A stretch of DNA of 64,000 bases from an uncultured Alphaproteobacteria bacterium. Its GTDB lineage: Bacteria > Pseudomonadota > Alphaproteobacteria > UBA2966. Positions within the stretch are counted from its first letter, which is position 1. Every line of letters starts with the position of its first letter. Position numbers and translations under genes: made by a program. Below the pieces are notes generated by a model, which was not told the origin of the DNA, made no database searches, and saw only the letters and a list, made by a program, of their open reading frames with translations. Below, in pieces: positions 44,410 through 53,794 of the stretch. The stretch is taken from assembly GCA_958295725.1 (NCBI GenBank), contig OY282368.1, forward strand, positions 2,130,001 through 2,194,000, in the 5' to 3' direction.

Positions 44410-45113
44410 AGACCGAGAAAGTTGCGATAGAGCCGTTCCGCGTCGGCGTTGAATGCCGGAAGGCGCGCCGCGACCTCGTCGCCGAGGGCGCGCAGGGCGC
44501 CCGGCCCCAGGGTGCGCTCGAGCGCCTCGCGGTAAGCGGGGACCTCGCCCCATTCGGGAACGGTCCGGGACGTCTGCTCGACGTGGTACTGGATGCCGTA
44601 GGCGGTGTCGCCCACGGCGAAGGCCTGCGCGCCGCAGAGCGGCGATTCGCAGAGCACCCTGGCGCCCGCCGGAGGGTCGGCAACCTCGTAGGAATGCCAC
44701 TGGAGGCAGCGGAGGGTCGGCGCGAAGCCGTCGAACAGGGGATCGTCCCGTCCGGCGGCCGTCAGACCGACCTCCATGACCCCGACCTCCGGGGCCGCCA
44801 TGGGCGCGACGGCGCCGCCGAGCGCGTCGGCCAGCAACTGGGCGCCCAGACAGACGCCGAGGAACGGCATGTCGAGTTCCAGCACGGCGCGCCGGATGGC
44901 CCGCTTTTCGTCGACGAGCCAGGGATAATCGTCCTCCTGCCAGGTATCCATGGGACCGCCCATGACCCAGAGCATGTCGAACCCGGCGAGGTCCGGGATC
45001 GGCTCGCCCGCGTCCAGTTCGACGGCTCGCCATTCATGCCCGTCGGCGGCGAGGAACTCCCGGAACACGCCGGGATGCTCCACGGGGATGTGCTGAAAGA
45101 CGCAGACGCGCAT
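44379..45113 (-). CDS. Class I glutamine amidotransferase (GMP synthase-like)
   Basis: 244 residues of the stand-alone GATase1 family. MRVCVFQHIPVEHPGVF opens it, LWVMGGPMDTWQED forms the oxyanion loop, FLGVCLGAQLLADALGG carries the nucleophile Cys, QWHSYEV and YGIQYHVEQTSR provide His and Glu. It lacks a synthetase domain, so it may act on glutamine-like or gamma-glutamyl compounds. A second paralogue lies at 48.7 kb. Confidence 0.9.
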   Translation of the reverse strand: MRVCVFQHIPVEHPGVFREFLAADGHEWRAVELDAGEPIPDLAGFDMLWVMGGPMDTWQEDDYPWLVDEKRAIRRAVLELDMPFLGVCLGAQLLADALGGAVAPMAAPEVGVMEVGLTAAGRDDPLFDGFAPTLRCLQWHSYEVADPPAGARVLCESPLCGAQAFAVGDTAYGIQYHVEQTSRTVPEWGEVPAYREALERTLGPGALRALGDEVAARLPAFNADAERLYRNFLGLCATVPKSTS

Positions 45114-45358
45114 GAGCCGAGCGTAGCATCGGCGGCGGGTGCGTTCATACTCCTCCCCGATCAGGGGAGGGAGAGGCAGGGCGCGACCAGAGGATGCGCG
45201 GACCGCCACGCCGGGACGGCCGCCCACGCGACGCCGCCGGGCGAAAGCCCCCTCCCCCGCCGGAGGTTCGGCGGAAGATCGGGGCGTGAACGCCACGTCC
45301 GGACAGTCGAAAATTCGTTCTTGATTCGTTCGCGACCGCGGGGTATGCTCCCCGCACG

Positions 45359-46489
45359 ATGGAACGGGACATCGCGCCAACGCTCGGGAACGGGGCCGTG
45401 CATGGGGACGGACGGCGTGGCCGGGGAGCCGTCACCAACCCCACGGGACGGTTCGAGGCCGAACGCCGGGTCCCGCGCGATTCGCACTGGGCGTTCGACG
45501 ACGACGGCTGGGGCGGCGCGGACGAGGCGCCGCCGCCGTTGCGGACGACGGTCACCGAGGAGACCTGCCGCACGATCATCGCCCGCAACGATTCGCCCGA
45601 CGTGCCCTTCCGCGCGTCCATCAACCCGTACCGGGGCTGCGAGCACGGCTGCATCTACTGTTACGCCCGGCCGACCCACGCCTATTACGGGTTGTCGCCG
45701 GGGCTCGACTTCGAGAGCCGCCTGTTCGTCAAACCGGACGCCGTCGCCGTCCTGCGGCGCGAGCTCGCGCGTCCCGACTACCGGTGCGAGGTCATCGCGC
45801 TCGGCACCAACACCGACTGCTACCAGCCGCTGGAGCGGGAACGGCGCATCACGCGCGGCATCCTCGAGCTGCTGTCGGCGTGCGACCATCCCGTGGGCAT
45901 CGTCACCAAGTCCCATCTCGTCACTCGCGACGTCGATCTTCTGGCGCCGATGGCCGGGAAGGGCCTGGCGCGGGTGCAGGTCTCGGTCACCACGCTCGAC
46001 CGCAAGCTCGCCCGCCGCATGGAACCCAGGGCCGCGACCCCGTCCCGGCGCCTCGACGCCATCCGACGGCTCACGGCGGCCGGTATTCCCGTGGGCGTCC
46101 TCGTCTCGCCGATAATTCCGGGCCTGACCGATTCGGAACTCGACCGTATCCTCGCCGCGGCGCGGGACGCCGGCGCCACCAGTGCCGGCCACCTGCTCGT
46201 GCGCCTTCCGCACGAGGTGAAGGACCTGTTCCGCGAATGGCTGAGCGAAGCCGTGCCCGAACGCGCCTCGCGAGTCATGTCGCTGATCCACGACGTGCGC
46301 GGCGGGCGCGACAACGACCCGCGGTTCGGATCGCGCATGAAGGGAAGCGGGCCTTACGCGGAAGCGATCGCGAGGCGCTTCGAGCTGGCGATCCGGCGGC
46401 TCGGCCTCGACGAGCGGCGGACCGGCCTCGACACCACGTTGTTCCGCCCGCCGGAACGGGACGAGGCGCAGATGTCGCTGCGGCTGTAA
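45359..46489 (+). CDS. PA0069-family radical SAM protein
   Basis: 376 residues. The [4Fe-4S]/SAM motif is CEHGCIYCYARPTHAYYG (CxxxCxxC, about 98-105), preceded by SINPYRG. The family (SplB-like fold) is widespread and of unproven function. ATG at 45359, right after a 245-base gap with no feature. Full length by comparison with remembered members (350-380). Confidence 0.9.
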   Translation: MERDIAPTLGNGAVHGDGRRGRGAVTNPTGRFEAERRVPRDSHWAFDDDGWGGADEAPPPLRTTVTEETCRTIIARNDSPDVPFRASINPYRGCEHGCIYCYARPTHAYYGLSPGLDFESRLFVKPDAVAVLRRELARPDYRCEVIALGTNTDCYQPLERERRITRGILELLSACDHPVGIVTKSHLVTRDVDLLAPMAGKGLARVQVSVTTLDRKLARRMEPRAATPSRRLDAIRRLTAAGIPVGVLVSPIIPGLTDSELDRILAAARDAGATSAGHLLVRLPHEVKDLFREWLSEAVPERASRVMSLIHDVRGGRDNDPRFGSRMKGSGPYAEAIARRFELAIRRLGLDERRTGLDTTLFRPPERDEAQMSLRL

Positions 46490-46604
46490 CCGCGCGCGAA
46501 GGAACGGGAGGGACAGACCCTACCGCCTGGAACCGAAGCCGGTTTCGTTGCATGGTGTCGGTCGGCGTTCGACCTCGGGAGGTCTCCGCGATGGGACGAG
46601 ACAC

Positions 46605-46808
46605 GTGAAGACCGTCGTCGGCGTCCTCGTCGCCGCCGGCCTCGGCGTCACCCTGATCGTCATGGGGGCGGGCATGGTCGGCATGTTCAGGGGCGGGGAG
46701 TTCAACCGGAAGTACGGCAACGTCCTGATGCGCTGCCGCGTCGCCGCGCAGGCGACGACGGTGGCCCTTCTCGCGCTCTGGTTCTTCTACGACGATCTCT
46801 TCACGTGA
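46605..46808 (+). CDS. Twin-transmembrane HIG1-type protein
   Basis: 67 residues with two hydrophobic helices (VGVLVAAGLGVTLIVMGAGM and TTVALLALWFFY) around a basic loop GGEFNRKYGNVLMRCRV, the alphaproteobacterial hypoxia-induced-protein-like domain. GTG at 46605; no ATG in frame fits. Located nine bases before the adenosyltransferase, an order conserved in alphaproteobacteria, where etfBA usually follows; here it does not. Confidence 0.85.
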   Translation: MKTVVGVLVAAGLGVTLIVMGAGMVGMFRGGEFNRKYGNVLMRCRVAAQATTVALLALWFFYDDLFT

Positions 46809-46817
46809 GGGGGCGGC

Positions 46818-47384
46818 ATGGTCAAGCTCACCAGGATCTACACGCGGGGCGGCGACGGGGGAAAAACGTCGCTGGGCGACGGGACGCGGTTGCCGAAGAA
46901 CGCCGTCCGCGTCGCCGCCTACGGCACCACCGACGAGGCCAACGCCGCGGTGGGCTTGGCGCGGCTGCATACCGAGGGCCCGGCCGACGAGATGCTGGCC
47001 CGCATCCAGGACGACCTGTTCGATCTCGGCGCCGACCTCTGCACGCCGGGCGACGATCCCGCGGAGAGCGGCGCGGCCCTCCGCGTCACCGGGTCCCAGG
47101 TCGCCCGGCTGGAGAGCGAGATCGACGAGATGAACGGCGACCTCGCGCCGCTTGCCTCGTTCGTCCTGCCCGGGGGCTCGGCGGCGGCGGCCCATCTCCA
47201 CCTCGCCCGCACGATCACCCGCCGGGCGGAGCGCCTCATGGTCGCGCTCGCGGAGACCGAACCCGTCAACCCGCGGGCGATCGCGTTCGTCAACCGCCTG
47301 TCCGACCACCTGTTCGTCCTCGCGCGGCATCTGAACGACAAGGGACGGAAGGACGTTCTCTGGCGCCCCGGAGCCAACCGGTGA
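46818..47384 (+). CDS. Cob(I)yrinic acid a,c-diamide adenosyltransferase, PduO type
   Basis: 188 residues converting cob(I)alamin to adenosylcobalamin with ATP. The N-terminal ATP loop is TRIYTRGGDGGKTSLGDGTRL; YGTTDEANAAVGLARL and LPGGSAAAAHLHLARTITRRAER (helix with the catalytic Arg) are diagnostic of MMAB/PduO. ATG 46818. Confidence 0.95.
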   Translation: MVKLTRIYTRGGDGGKTSLGDGTRLPKNAVRVAAYGTTDEANAAVGLARLHTEGPADEMLARIQDDLFDLGADLCTPGDDPAESGAALRVTGSQVARLESEIDEMNGDLAPLASFVLPGGSAAAAHLHLARTITRRAERLMVALAETEPVNPRAIAFVNRLSDHLFVLARHLNDKGRKDVLWRPGANR

Positions 47385-47650
47385 ACGCCCGGTTGTCGCG
47401 GTGGGCGGCGGCGTCGGGGAGCTTCTTCTCGTAGAGACCCACGCAACCCCGTGGAGCGCTTCAATCGTGGCCAGCCGATATCGACTCCCAGCCACGGACC
47501 CGTGAGCCGTGGAATCCGGCGCAAGCTCCAACGATTTGCGCGTCCGGGGCCGGACACTATATTTTCGGCAAATGCGTTCGCATCGAGGGAGGTTGGCGCG
47601 GTCTCTCCGGGACTGGCTGTCGCAAGCCGAGGATCGGCAATGAGCATCCG
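47385..47650. other. Gap before the persulfide dioxygenase
   Basis: 266 bases without a convincing gene. An A+T-rich patch (CACTATATTTTCGGC, about 47557) could hold the promoter of the dioxygenase gene; nothing more is evident. Confidence 0.4.
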
Positions 47651-48688
47651 ATGATCTTCCGGCAGCTCTTCGACGCCGAATCGAGCACCTACACCTATAT
47701 CCTGGCGAGCCGCCGGGGCGGCGGGGCCGTGATCGTCGATCCCGTGCTCGATCGGGTGGACCAGTACCTCCGTGTCCTCGGCGAGCTCGGCTGCCGGCTC
47801 GTCAAGGCCGTGGACACCCACGTGCACGCGGACCACATCACCGGCCTCGGCGCGCTGCGCGACCGCACCCGGTGTGTCACGGTCATGGGGGACCGGAGCT
47901 CGGCCGACGTCGTGGCCATGCGCGTTCGGGAAGGCGAGACCATCGACGTGGACGGGCTGTCGCTGGATGTCCTCTACACCCCCGGCCACACGGACGACTC
48001 CTACAGCTTCGTGCTGGGCGGCCGCGTCTTCACGGGGGACACGCTGCTCATCCGCGGCACGGGCCGCACCGATTTCCAGAACGGGGATCCCCGTGCCCAG
48101 TACGATTCCATCTTCAACAAGCTGTTGAGGCTCCCGGACGAAACGCTGGTGTACCCGGCGCACGACTACAAGGGGGAGACGGTCAGCACCATCGGCGAGG
48201 AGAGGGCCTGCAACCCCCGCCTGCGGGTGTCTTCCGTCGACGAATACGTCGACATCATGAACGGGCTGAACCTGACCGACCCGAAGATGATCGGCGTCGC
48301 GGTCCCGGCCAACCGGCGGATCGGCGCCCCGCAAAGGGACGACGAGGACCCGTCGTGGGCGCTGAGCCCCGGGGACGCCATGCCCCTGATCGACAAGACC
48401 GACACGTTGCTGGTCGATCTGCGGGAAGACGCCGAACGGGCGCGGGACGGCGCGATCCCCAATTCCGTCCACGCGCCCTACGGGGCCCTCGACCGTTTCG
48501 TCGGGCCCAGCGGGATTCTGCGCCACGAGGCTGCCCGGGGCGGCAAGCGAATCGTCTTCTACTGCGCCTTCGGCGAGCGTTCGGCGCTCGCCGTCGAGAC
48601 TGCCCGCGAAGCCGGGATCGACGACGCGCGCCACATCGTCGGCGGCATCGACGCGTGGGCCTCGGCGGGCGGGGCGGTGGAGCGTTGA
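47651..48688 (+). CDS. Persulfide dioxygenase-rhodanese fusion (MBL fold)
   Basis: 345 residues. Residues 1-240 are an ETHE1-like metallo-beta-lactamase domain: THVHADHITG with iron-binding histidines, TPGHTDDSY, FTGDTLLIRGTGRTDFQ and YPAHDYKG. Residues 250-345 are a rhodanese domain with catalytic Cys in FYCAFGERSA. Fusions of this layout oxidise glutathione persulfide to sulfite and pass sulfane sulfur to thiol acceptors, detoxifying sulfide. ATG 47651. No SQR or repressor gene adjoins. Confidence 0.93.
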   Translation: MIFRQLFDAESSTYTYILASRRGGGAVIVDPVLDRVDQYLRVLGELGCRLVKAVDTHVHADHITGLGALRDRTRCVTVMGDRSSADVVAMRVREGETIDVDGLSLDVLYTPGHTDDSYSFVLGGRVFTGDTLLIRGTGRTDFQNGDPRAQYDSIFNKLLRLPDETLVYPAHDYKGETVSTIGEERACNPRLRVSSVDEYVDIMNGLNLTDPKMIGVAVPANRRIGAPQRDDEDPSWALSPGDAMPLIDKTDTLLVDLREDAERARDGAIPNSVHAPYGALDRFVGPSGILRHEAARGGKRIVFYCAFGERSALAVETAREAGIDDARHIVGGIDAWASAGGAVER

Positions 48689-48719
48689 GCGGCCGGCGAA
48701 CGCTCCGGCAAGGACCGGA

Positions 48720-49472
48720 TCAGGGCGCTCCCGCGTCCGGCCGGGCGATCGAGGCGGGCGCGCCGACGGCCGCCACGGCGTCGGCGGTCGGTCGGCCGCG
48801 AAGCCAAGTGGCGAGGAACCCGCGCGTCCAGCGCACGACGCTCCGCTCGTGGCGCCGCCGGCCCCGCATCTGCTCTTCCGGCGACTGGGCGCCGAGCCGT
48901 TTCTTCCAGGTGTCGCCGGACGTCCAGCGGCGCATGATCCTGTGCGTCACTTCGGGATGGAACTGAAGCGCGTAGGCGTTGCCGGACCGGTATGCCTGGT
49001 TCTCGAACCGTTCGCTGCTGGCGAGATGTTCCGCGCCATGGGGCAGCTCCATGCCCTCACGGTGCCATTGGTACATATGGGTGACGTCCCGGAAAAGAGA
49101 CGCGCCGACTTTCGTGGGCCGCACGCGATAGTAGCCGACCTCGGCCAGCCCCTCGGGATGAGGCCGCACGGCGCCCCCGAGCGCCCGGGTGAGAAGCTGG
49201 CCGCCGAGGCAGATGCCGAGAAAGGGTTTGTCCGACTCCAGAACCGTCGGAATCCAGTCGATCTCCGCGCGGATGAAGTCGGTGTCATCGTTGGCGCTCA
49301 TCGGTCCGCCGAAGATCACGGCGCCCGCGTGCCCGTCCATCGTTTCGGGAAGCGGGTCGCCTCCGCTGGGGCGCCGGATGTCGAGCGCATGGCCCATGGC
49401 GCGCAGAACGCGCGCCACCCGGCCGGGATCGGATCTCTCCTGATGGACGACGAGCAACACGGGATCGGTCAT
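48720..49472 (-). CDS. Class I glutamine amidotransferase, second paralogue
   Basis: 250 residues, GATase1 domain: VIFGGPMSANDD, FLGICLGGQLLTRALGG with nucleophile Cys, QWHREGMELP and ALQFHPEVTH with His and Glu. The C-terminal tail (KKRLGAQSPEEQMRGRRRH..) is longer and basic. Same fold as the gene at 44.4 kb but well diverged, so an old duplication or separate origin. ATG at 49472. Confidence 0.9.
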   Translation of the reverse strand: MTDPVLLVVHQERSDPGRVARVLRAMGHALDIRRPSGGDPLPETMDGHAGAVIFGGPMSANDDTDFIRAEIDWIPTVLESDKPFLGICLGGQLLTRALGGAVRPHPEGLAEVGYYRVRPTKVGASLFRDVTHMYQWHREGMELPHGAEHLASSERFENQAYRSGNAYALQFHPEVTHRIMRRWTSGDTWKKRLGAQSPEEQMRGRRRHERSVVRWTRGFLATWLRGRPTADAVAAVGAPASIARPDAGAP

Positions 49473-49621
49473 GGCGCCGGGACCATACAGGGCGATGCGG
49501 ACGGACCGCAATACACTGTCCTGGTTCAGGACGTATGAGACGGAGGGGGTTCTTCGGCTGTGTGTCTGGCAAGATACTGGACGAGGGGGTTATCCGTCGC
49601 CCGCCGGACCGGGCCGACTCG

Positions 49622-50281
49622 TCACACGACTTCGTCGGAACGCGATGTCGTCTCCCCATAGCGTTTGAGGGCCGGCTGCCGCAGCCCCTCGTAGAGACCG
49701 TCGACCCTCCGGTTGATGACGCGACCCTCGCGTTCGAACAGGCTGTTACCCCGGGAGTCGCTCTCGACGAGGAAGGGGCCGAAATTCTCCACATCGAGCA
49801 CCCACATCGCCTGCGCGATGCCGAGCTCTTTCAGCCAGTGCACATCGATGACTCGCCTGATGCCCCGGCCCAGCAAGGCGCCGGTCCCGTAACCGACCGT
49901 GGACAGATAAATCGCCCCGTTCGGAACGAAGTGCGCGCGGTAGTCCTCTTCCGTCATGCCGCCCTTGCCGATGACGACCCGGCAACCGGACATCCCGAAC
50001 CACTGCGAGAGCCAGCGAGAGAAACGAAAACTGGCCGTCGCCGTCACCGCGCCGAGGTTGTACGTGCCGTCGTCGTTGACCGACGCGGCCGGGGAGCAGT
50101 GGAAGTTCGCGTTGCCCAGGGAGCGGAAGGGGACCGGGGGTTCCAGTCCCTCGTCCAGGACCCGTTTGTAGAGACCCTCGCGGCCCGTGTAGACGACGCC
50201 GTCGAGATAGACCGCCGTGCCCAGCTCGAGCCCGTCCAGGGCTCCATCGGTCAGCGGGAGCTCGATCCGTCTGGTTTTCAC
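49622..50281 (-). CDS. Class I fumarase / tartrate dehydratase-type hydro-lyase, beta subunit
   Basis: 219 residues equal to the C-terminal swivelling domain of FumA or to TtdB. ELPLTDGALDGLELGTAVYLDGVVYTGREGLYKR at the start and GKGGMTEEDY with the conserved Gly-rich loop are seen. GTG at 50281 overlaps the TGA of the alpha-subunit gene. It completes the active site of the alpha subunit. Last gene of the SDH-like operon. Fumarate/malate is the default substrate; tartrate or another hydroxy-dicarboxylate is possible. Confidence 0.88.
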   Translation of the reverse strand: MKTRRIELPLTDGALDGLELGTAVYLDGVVYTGREGLYKRVLDEGLEPPVPFRSLGNANFHCSPAASVNDDGTYNLGAVTATASFRFSRWLSQWFGMSGCRVVIGKGGMTEEDYRAHFVPNGAIYLSTVGYGTGALLGRGIRRVIDVHWLKELGIAQAMWVLDVENFGPFLVESDSRGNSLFEREGRVINRRVDGLYEGLRQPALKRYGETTSRSDEVV

Positions 50282-51249
50282 AGTGCCACCGCCGCGCCGA
50301 GGGCGGGCGCCCCGGCCTCCCAGTCCACGCCGCTTCGCCGGTGGTAGGGCGTGAACCATCGCGGGTCGGTCCGGTAGGCGATCCCGCCGTCCGCGCCGAC
50401 GCGCGCCACCGCCCGGCGGGACGACAGGCAGAAGCTGTGCACGCTCATCGGCATACCGCCGGTGTGGGTGTAGGCCACCTCGATGTGGCAGTCGACCACC
50501 ATCGACTTCCCGACGAATCCCATGGGGCCCATGCCGATGTCGTTGCCTATCTCGATCAGCTCTTTCTCGAGCGCCGCGATCTCCGGATCCGGGCTGCGGT
50601 CGCCCACGACCCGCAGACATGCCGCCTGCTTCCCGATGGCCATCGCCGTGTCCTTGCTCCCCCCGAGACCGATCCCGACGATGGCCGGCTGACAGGCGAG
50701 ACCGCGCCGCCCGAATTCGAGCATCACGTCGAGGAAGAACCTCTTGATCCCGTCGATGCCGTCGCCCGGAAAGAGCATGCGGTAGTCGGTGCCGAACAGG
50801 CCCCCCTTGTGCACCGTCGTTATGTCGATCCAGTCGGTATCGGGCTCGAAGGAGTATTCGATCTCCGGAGCGAGAATACCGACATTGTTGTCGTGGTCGA
50901 TACGGGACAGCGGATGGACGCGGTTGGGCCGGAGCGGGATGTCCCGGGTCGCCTGGGCCGTCGCCCGGCGCAACGTCTGCTCGAGCGCGACCATCCCGCC
51001 CTCGATACGCGCCTCGTTGCCCGCCTTCACGTAGTAGCGCGGCAGCCCGGTGTCGGCGCACATGGCCCGGCGGTCCTCTTCCGCCACGTCCCAGTTCTCG
51101 CACATCGCCTCGAGAACGAACCGGCTGAGCTCGTTTTCCTCCTCCCCGACCATCTTCCGGATCCCGGACCTGTAGTCCTCGGGGATCACGATGGCGGCCC
51201 GGCGCATGATCTCCAGCGCGGCTTCGCCGATGACATCCTGTCGGATCAT
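50278..51249 (-). CDS. Class I fumarase / tartrate dehydratase-type hydro-lyase, alpha subunit
   Basis: 323 residues carrying the [4Fe-4S] site. MCADTGLPRYYVKAG has the first ligand cysteine; GIGLGGSKDTAMAIGKQA and GMGPMGFVGKSMVVDCHIEVAYTHTGGMP, with further cysteines and active-site residues, follow. Length matches TtdA or archaeal FumA-alpha. It begins 46 bases after the flavoprotein stop. Oxygen sensitivity of such clusters suggests low-oxygen use. Confidence 0.9.
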   Translation of the reverse strand: MIRQDVIGEAALEIMRRAAIVIPEDYRSGIRKMVGEEENELSRFVLEAMCENWDVAEEDRRAMCADTGLPRYYVKAGNEARIEGGMVALEQTLRRATAQATRDIPLRPNRVHPLSRIDHDNNVGILAPEIEYSFEPDTDWIDITTVHKGGLFGTDYRMLFPGDGIDGIKRFFLDVMLEFGRRGLACQPAIVGIGLGGSKDTAMAIGKQAACLRVVGDRSPDPEIAALEKELIEIGNDIGMGPMGFVGKSMVVDCHIEVAYTHTGGMPMSVHSFCLSSRRAVARVGADGGIAYRTDPRWFTPYHRRSGVDWEAGAPALGAAVAL

Positions 51250-51295
51250 TGTCGAACCCCTGTCGTTCCCGGCCGACGGCCCCCGCCGGACGCGC

Positions 51296-53044
51296 CTATG
51301 CCGCGGCCGTTTCCGCCTCTTCGCGTATGAGCGTTTCTCCCGGCCTGACCCGGGAGAATTCCACCGGCGCGGTTCCGACGCCAATGCGCTCGCCGTCCAG
51401 TCGCGCGGTGGTGAAGTACGATGTCGCGAGGTCGCCTTCCTCCGGGAAATCGTCGCGGAAATGGGCGCCGCGCGAGTTCTCCCGCGCCAGGGCGGCTTCG
51501 ACGATGACCCGGCTCACGAGGATGAGGCTGTCGAGGTTGAGCCAGTCGTGCCATGTCAGGTTGAACGCGCGGTCCGACGTCGCCACGCCGGTCTCCGCGA
51601 GTTCCTCGCCGAGCCCGGACAAGGCCTCGCGCGCGCGGTGCAGGCGTTCCGGATCGCGGATGATCCCCGCATCGTCCCACATGATGTCCTCGAGCCGCTC
51701 CCGCATGTCGAGCAGGTCGCCCCGGGGTTTGGCGAACGGGCGCAGGCCGTGCGCGACCGCGGCGTCGATCGCCGACCGGTCCGGGTCGGCGAACGCGCCG
51801 CTCTTCTCGACCCAGGGACCCATCGTGTCGCCGGCGATCCCGCCGAACACGGTGGAGTTGGCGACGCCGTTGCCGCCGAGCCGGTTGGCGCCGTGAACGC
51901 CGCCGGTGTCCTCGCCGGCGGCGAACAGCCCTTCCAGGGACGTCCGGCACGAGGTATCGAACACGACTCCGCCCATGATGTAGTGCGCTGTCGGAACGAC
52001 CTCCACGAGGCCGCCCGCGAGGTCGAACCCGCAGTCGGCGCAGCGCTCGACCATGCCCTTGAACTGCCGGCGCACGAGATCGCGGTCCAGGTGCCGCATG
52101 GTGATGAACAGGCCGTCGTTGGGTCCCGTCCGTCCCTGCCGCATCTCCTCGAACATGGCGCGGCTCACGATGTCCCGGGTCGCGCGCTCTCCCCGGGGAT
52201 CGTAGCTCGTCATGAAACGTTCGTGGTTCCCGTTCAGCAGATGGCCGCCGGCGCCGCGCAGCCCCTCCTCGATGATGGTTCCCGTGATCCGGGTGTCCCG
52301 GCCCGCGATCAGCCCGGTCGGATGGAACTGGACCATTTCCATGTCACGAAGCGTCAGGCCCGCGCGCAGCGCCATCGCCATCCCGTCGCAGGTCTTGTCG
52401 CCCGACGGCGTGTGGTAGCGGTACATCGTCGGCCCGCCGCCCGCCGCGAGCAGCACCGCCTTCGCCTGGACGAAGTGGAAGCGCCCGTCGCGGACATCGA
52501 CCAGGAGCACGCCGGAGATCCGGCCGCCGTCACGCGCCGGAATCAGCGCGATGGCGCGGTGTTCCTCCATCCGGTCGATGCGCCGGGCCCACGTCTGCTC
52601 GGCCAGCCGGTTGATGATCTCGATGCCCGTGAGGTCGCCCTTGTGCACCGTCCTGTCGTAGGTCTGGCCCGCGAACGCCTTCAGGTGGACCGAGCCGTCC
52701 GCGTTGCGATCGAAGAAGCAGCCGAGCTCGTTCTCGAGCTCGTGGATACGCTCGATGGCCGTCGTGATCAGGGTCCAGGCGAGGTCCTGATCGTTGAGCC
52801 ACTTTCCGCCCTCGACGGTGTCCATGAAATGGCGCTCGACCGAATCGCCGGTCCCGATCGCGACGTTGTAGCCGCCCTGCACCATCCGCGTGCAGCCGCA
52901 CTTCCCCAGCAGGCCCTTGACCGCCACTGTGATATCCAGATCCGGCGCCGCCTTGTGGGCGTGGAGCGCGGCGAACAGCCCGGCGCCGCCGCTTCCCAGG
53001 ATCAGGATGTCGGTCTTGCGGTAGGCGACTGTGTTGTCGGTCAT
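51296..53044 (-). CDS. Succinate dehydrogenase/fumarate reductase-like flavoprotein subunit
   Basis: 582 residues of the FrdA/SdhA/NadB superfamily. FAD-binding ILILGSGGAGLFAALHAHK is at the start, MVQFHPTGLI in the middle and NGVANSTVFGGIAG later. At the position where SdhA/FrdA carry the FAD-anchoring histidine (SHT before the AQGG/AEGG motif) this protein has KCGCTRMVQGG, so the flavin is probably not covalently bound. It couples with the FeS subunit and two anchors of the operon. Substrate may be succinate or a related dicarboxylate. Confidence 0.9.
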   Translation of the reverse strand: MTDNTVAYRKTDILILGSGGAGLFAALHAHKAAPDLDITVAVKGLLGKCGCTRMVQGGYNVAIGTGDSVERHFMDTVEGGKWLNDQDLAWTLITTAIERIHELENELGCFFDRNADGSVHLKAFAGQTYDRTVHKGDLTGIEIINRLAEQTWARRIDRMEEHRAIALIPARDGGRISGVLLVDVRDGRFHFVQAKAVLLAAGGGPTMYRYHTPSGDKTCDGMAMALRAGLTLRDMEMVQFHPTGLIAGRDTRITGTIIEEGLRGAGGHLLNGNHERFMTSYDPRGERATRDIVSRAMFEEMRQGRTGPNDGLFITMRHLDRDLVRRQFKGMVERCADCGFDLAGGLVEVVPTAHYIMGGVVFDTSCRTSLEGLFAAGEDTGGVHGANRLGGNGVANSTVFGGIAGDTMGPWVEKSGAFADPDRSAIDAAVAHGLRPFAKPRGDLLDMRERLEDIMWDDAGIIRDPERLHRAREALSGLGEELAETGVATSDRAFNLTWHDWLNLDSLILVSRVIVEAALARENSRGAHFRDDFPEEGDLATSYFTTARLDGERIGVGTAPVEFSRVRPGETLIREEAETAAA

Positions 53045-53090
53045 CCCGGATGTCCGTCTTCGGGCGGCGGCCCGGCCGAGGCCTCTTCGG

Positions 53091-53462
53091 TCAAGGCGCG
53101 TTCATAAGAAACAGGAGCCCGCAGGCGGCCGCAATACCCAGGGTGATCGCGACGATCGACTTCTGCCAGTCGCGCCACTCCAGGAACTCGAGCGCCAGCA
53201 GCCGCAGGCCTCCGGCCAGGTGTCCCGCGAGCAACAGGACGAGCAACGCCTCGCCGCCCTTGACGAGCGGGTTTTCGGTCCATTCGAGGAAGGCGTCGAA
53301 GCGCGCGGCTTCCCGGACGGCGAGCGAGAGCGTGTAGAGATGCACGGGAACGAAAACGGCCAACGCCAGTCCCGACGCCCGGTGAAGGACGAAGGCCCAG
53401 TAGACCGGGTGATTGCGCGACGCGATGGCGTACTTCATGCCGCCCATGCCGGCGCTCCTCAT
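53091..53462 (-). CDS. SDH-like membrane anchor subunit 2 (cytochrome b-like)
   Basis: About 123 residues with three membrane helices. HPVYWAFVLHRASGLALAVFVPVHLY has the two histidines and the HRxSG motif of SdhC/FrdC-type cytochrome b anchors; LLVLLLAGHLAGGLRLLALEF has another haem-ligand-like histidine. ATG 53462 overlaps the stop of the other anchor (ATGA); ATG in GGMKYA is an alternative. Confidence 0.85.
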   Translation of the reverse strand: MRSAGMGGMKYAIASRNHPVYWAFVLHRASGLALAVFVPVHLYTLSLAVREAARFDAFLEWTENPLVKGGEALLVLLLAGHLAGGLRLLALEFLEWRDWQKSIVAITLGIAAACGLLFLMNAP

Positions 53463-53794
53463 AGCAACGCTCCCACGGCGCGAACGCCCAGAACAACGAT
53501 GAGGGCGCAGAACAGGAGCGCCGCGACATCGAGCGACCTGCCCTTCCAGGGCGTCATTTCCCGGACGATCGAGCGGACGCCGATCGGCGCGTGAACGGCC
53601 ACGGCCGCCACGAAGAGGCCGTATACGCTTCCCCAGACCGCGCTGTCCTCGGTCCGCGACAGGATCTCTTCCGCCGACAGCCCGCCCCGGATGGCGTAGA
53701 TCATGGTCGCGAGGTGGACGACCACGAGCGGCGCGAGCACGAACGCGCTCCCTCGCTGGGCGACGTACAGCCAGGCCTCCAGCCGGCCGGTCAC
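53459..53794 (-). CDS. SDH-like membrane anchor subunit 1
   Basis: 111 residues, three hydrophobic helices. LYVAQRGSAFVLAPLVVVHLATMIYAIRGG and AVAVHAPIGVRSIVREMTPWKG are anchor-like, each with a conserved histidine. GTG 53794 overlaps the TGA of the FeS gene (GTGA). With the next gene it would hold haem/quinone sites. Confidence 0.82.
   Translation of the reverse strand: MTGRLEAWLYVAQRGSAFVLAPLVVVHLATMIYAIRGGLSAEEILSRTEDSAVWGSVYGLFVAAVAVHAPIGVRSIVREMTPWKGRSLDVAALLFCALIVVLGVRAVGALL

Noticed and set aside
47451-47654. Small ORF before the persulfide dioxygenase
   Set aside because: No family, no Shine-Dalgarno, ends inside the next gene's start region.
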